Positions 4,710 to 5,033 of a stretch of DNA of 5,033 nt are shown here, one piece after another. The notes beneath the pieces were generated by a model that saw only the letters and a program-made list of their open reading frames with translations, was not told where the DNA came from and ran no database searches. Location of the stretch: the NCBI GenBank assembly GCA_007571225.1, contig RKRU01000106.1, positions 1-5,033 of the forward strand, read 5' to 3'. How positions within the stretch are numbered: the stretch's first letter is position 1; every line of letters begins with the position of its first letter. A program made the position numbers and the translations under genes. Source of the stretch: Nitrosopumilaceae archaeon. Its GTDB lineage: Archaea; Thermoproteota; Nitrososphaeria; Nitrososphaerales; Nitrosopumilaceae.

Positions 4710-5033
4710 TCATCCGTTGCAGATTCCGATAAAGTTCTTTATTATCCTCCTTCCAACTCTGCCTGATTTTTCGGGGTGGAACTGTGTCCCAAAATAGCCG
4801 TCTTGCTCTACTACTGCAGGCACTGCCGTACTGTAGTGCGACTCGGCGGTCACTATCTTCTCGTACGTGGCCGTAGTCGCAGGCCTTGCCATGTACGAGT
4901 GTACAAAGTACACCCACGAGTCGTTCTTGATGCCCTCAATTAGGCGGCTATCCTGTCTGATCTGTAAGCTGTTCCATCCCATATGGGGTACCTTCATGGA
5001 TGTGGGGAGAGACTCCACCCTACCGTTCATCAC
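4710..5033 (-). CDS. hisH: Imidazole glycerol phosphate synthase, glutaminase subunit (C-terminal half)
   Basis: HisH hydrolyses glutamine and channels ammonia through the HisF barrel. Only the last 107 residues are in the window; the frame is open through the right edge, and the GTG-ATG at the edge is internal to the gene. A full HisH is about 200 residues, and its nucleophilic cysteine and oxyanion region lie outside. Visible here are KVPHMGWNSL, VYFVHSYMARP and TQFHPEKSG (residues 83-91 of the visible part), whose His and Glu complete the class I amidotransferase triad. The tail RIIKNFI is typical. The TGA stop at 4712-4710 lies 4 nt before the hisA ATG, so the genes are probably co-transcribed. 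Confidence 0.95.
   Translation of the reverse strand: MMNGRVESLPTSMKVPHMGWNSLQIRQDSRLIEGIKNDSWVYFVHSYMARPATTATYEKIVTAESHYSTAVPAVVEQDGYFGTQFHPEKSGRVGRRIIKNFIGICNG

Overview
The window looks archaeal. It joins two blocks of very different composition. The right half carries a compact minus-strand histidine-biosynthesis cluster, hisH-hisA-hisF-hisI, and HisI is a single-domain protein not fused to HisE. The GC-rich base composition, a GTGA overlap between hisA and hisF, and a TATA-like box in place of a bacterial promoter fit an archaeon. A GC-rich member of the Thaumarchaeota (Nitrososphaeria, Cenarchaeum-like) is my best guess. That placement is inference; no marker gene here fixes it.

Layout. 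Bases 1-127 are a GC-rich flank (the first 60 bases are about 70% GC by hand count) with no gene I can support. Around base 110 the sequence turns AT-rich (sampled lines 33-35% GC) and stays so until about 2500. This AT-rich islet is bracketed by an 81-bp direct repeat (140-220 and 2509-2589, 72/81 identical, exactly 2369 bp apart). Between the repeats are a possible small ORF (284-496) and one plus-strand gene for a UvrD/Rep-type superfamily 1A DNA helicase (459-2429). The helicase reading frame is intact from the Q motif to the C-terminus except for one in-frame TGA at 1542-1544. That stop separates motifs I-IV from motifs V-VI. Its N-terminus also carries a 37-bp in-frame duplication of the Q-motif segment. 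From 2590 to the end the sequence is GC-rich chromosomal DNA.

The his block reads right to left. It has the C-terminal half of hisH (cut by the window edge), then hisA after 4 nt, hisF overlapping hisA by 4 nt, and hisI 1 nt after hisF. HisH and HisF form the imidazole-glycerol-phosphate synthase, HisA supplies its substrate PRFAR, and HisI acts one step earlier. HisF carries an unusual acidic Gly/Cys-rich insertion, built partly from a 21-nt tandem repeat, just after its second catalytic aspartate.

The most notable object is the repeat-bracketed helicase islet. The repeats contain three copies of a CGTAAAC core, two of them as a tight inverted pair with a 5-nt spacer. This resembles a recombination or initiator-binding site. 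I read the islet as a small integrated, probably decaying, mobile element. No integrase, transposase or HUH replication protein is visible, so this remains a hypothesis.
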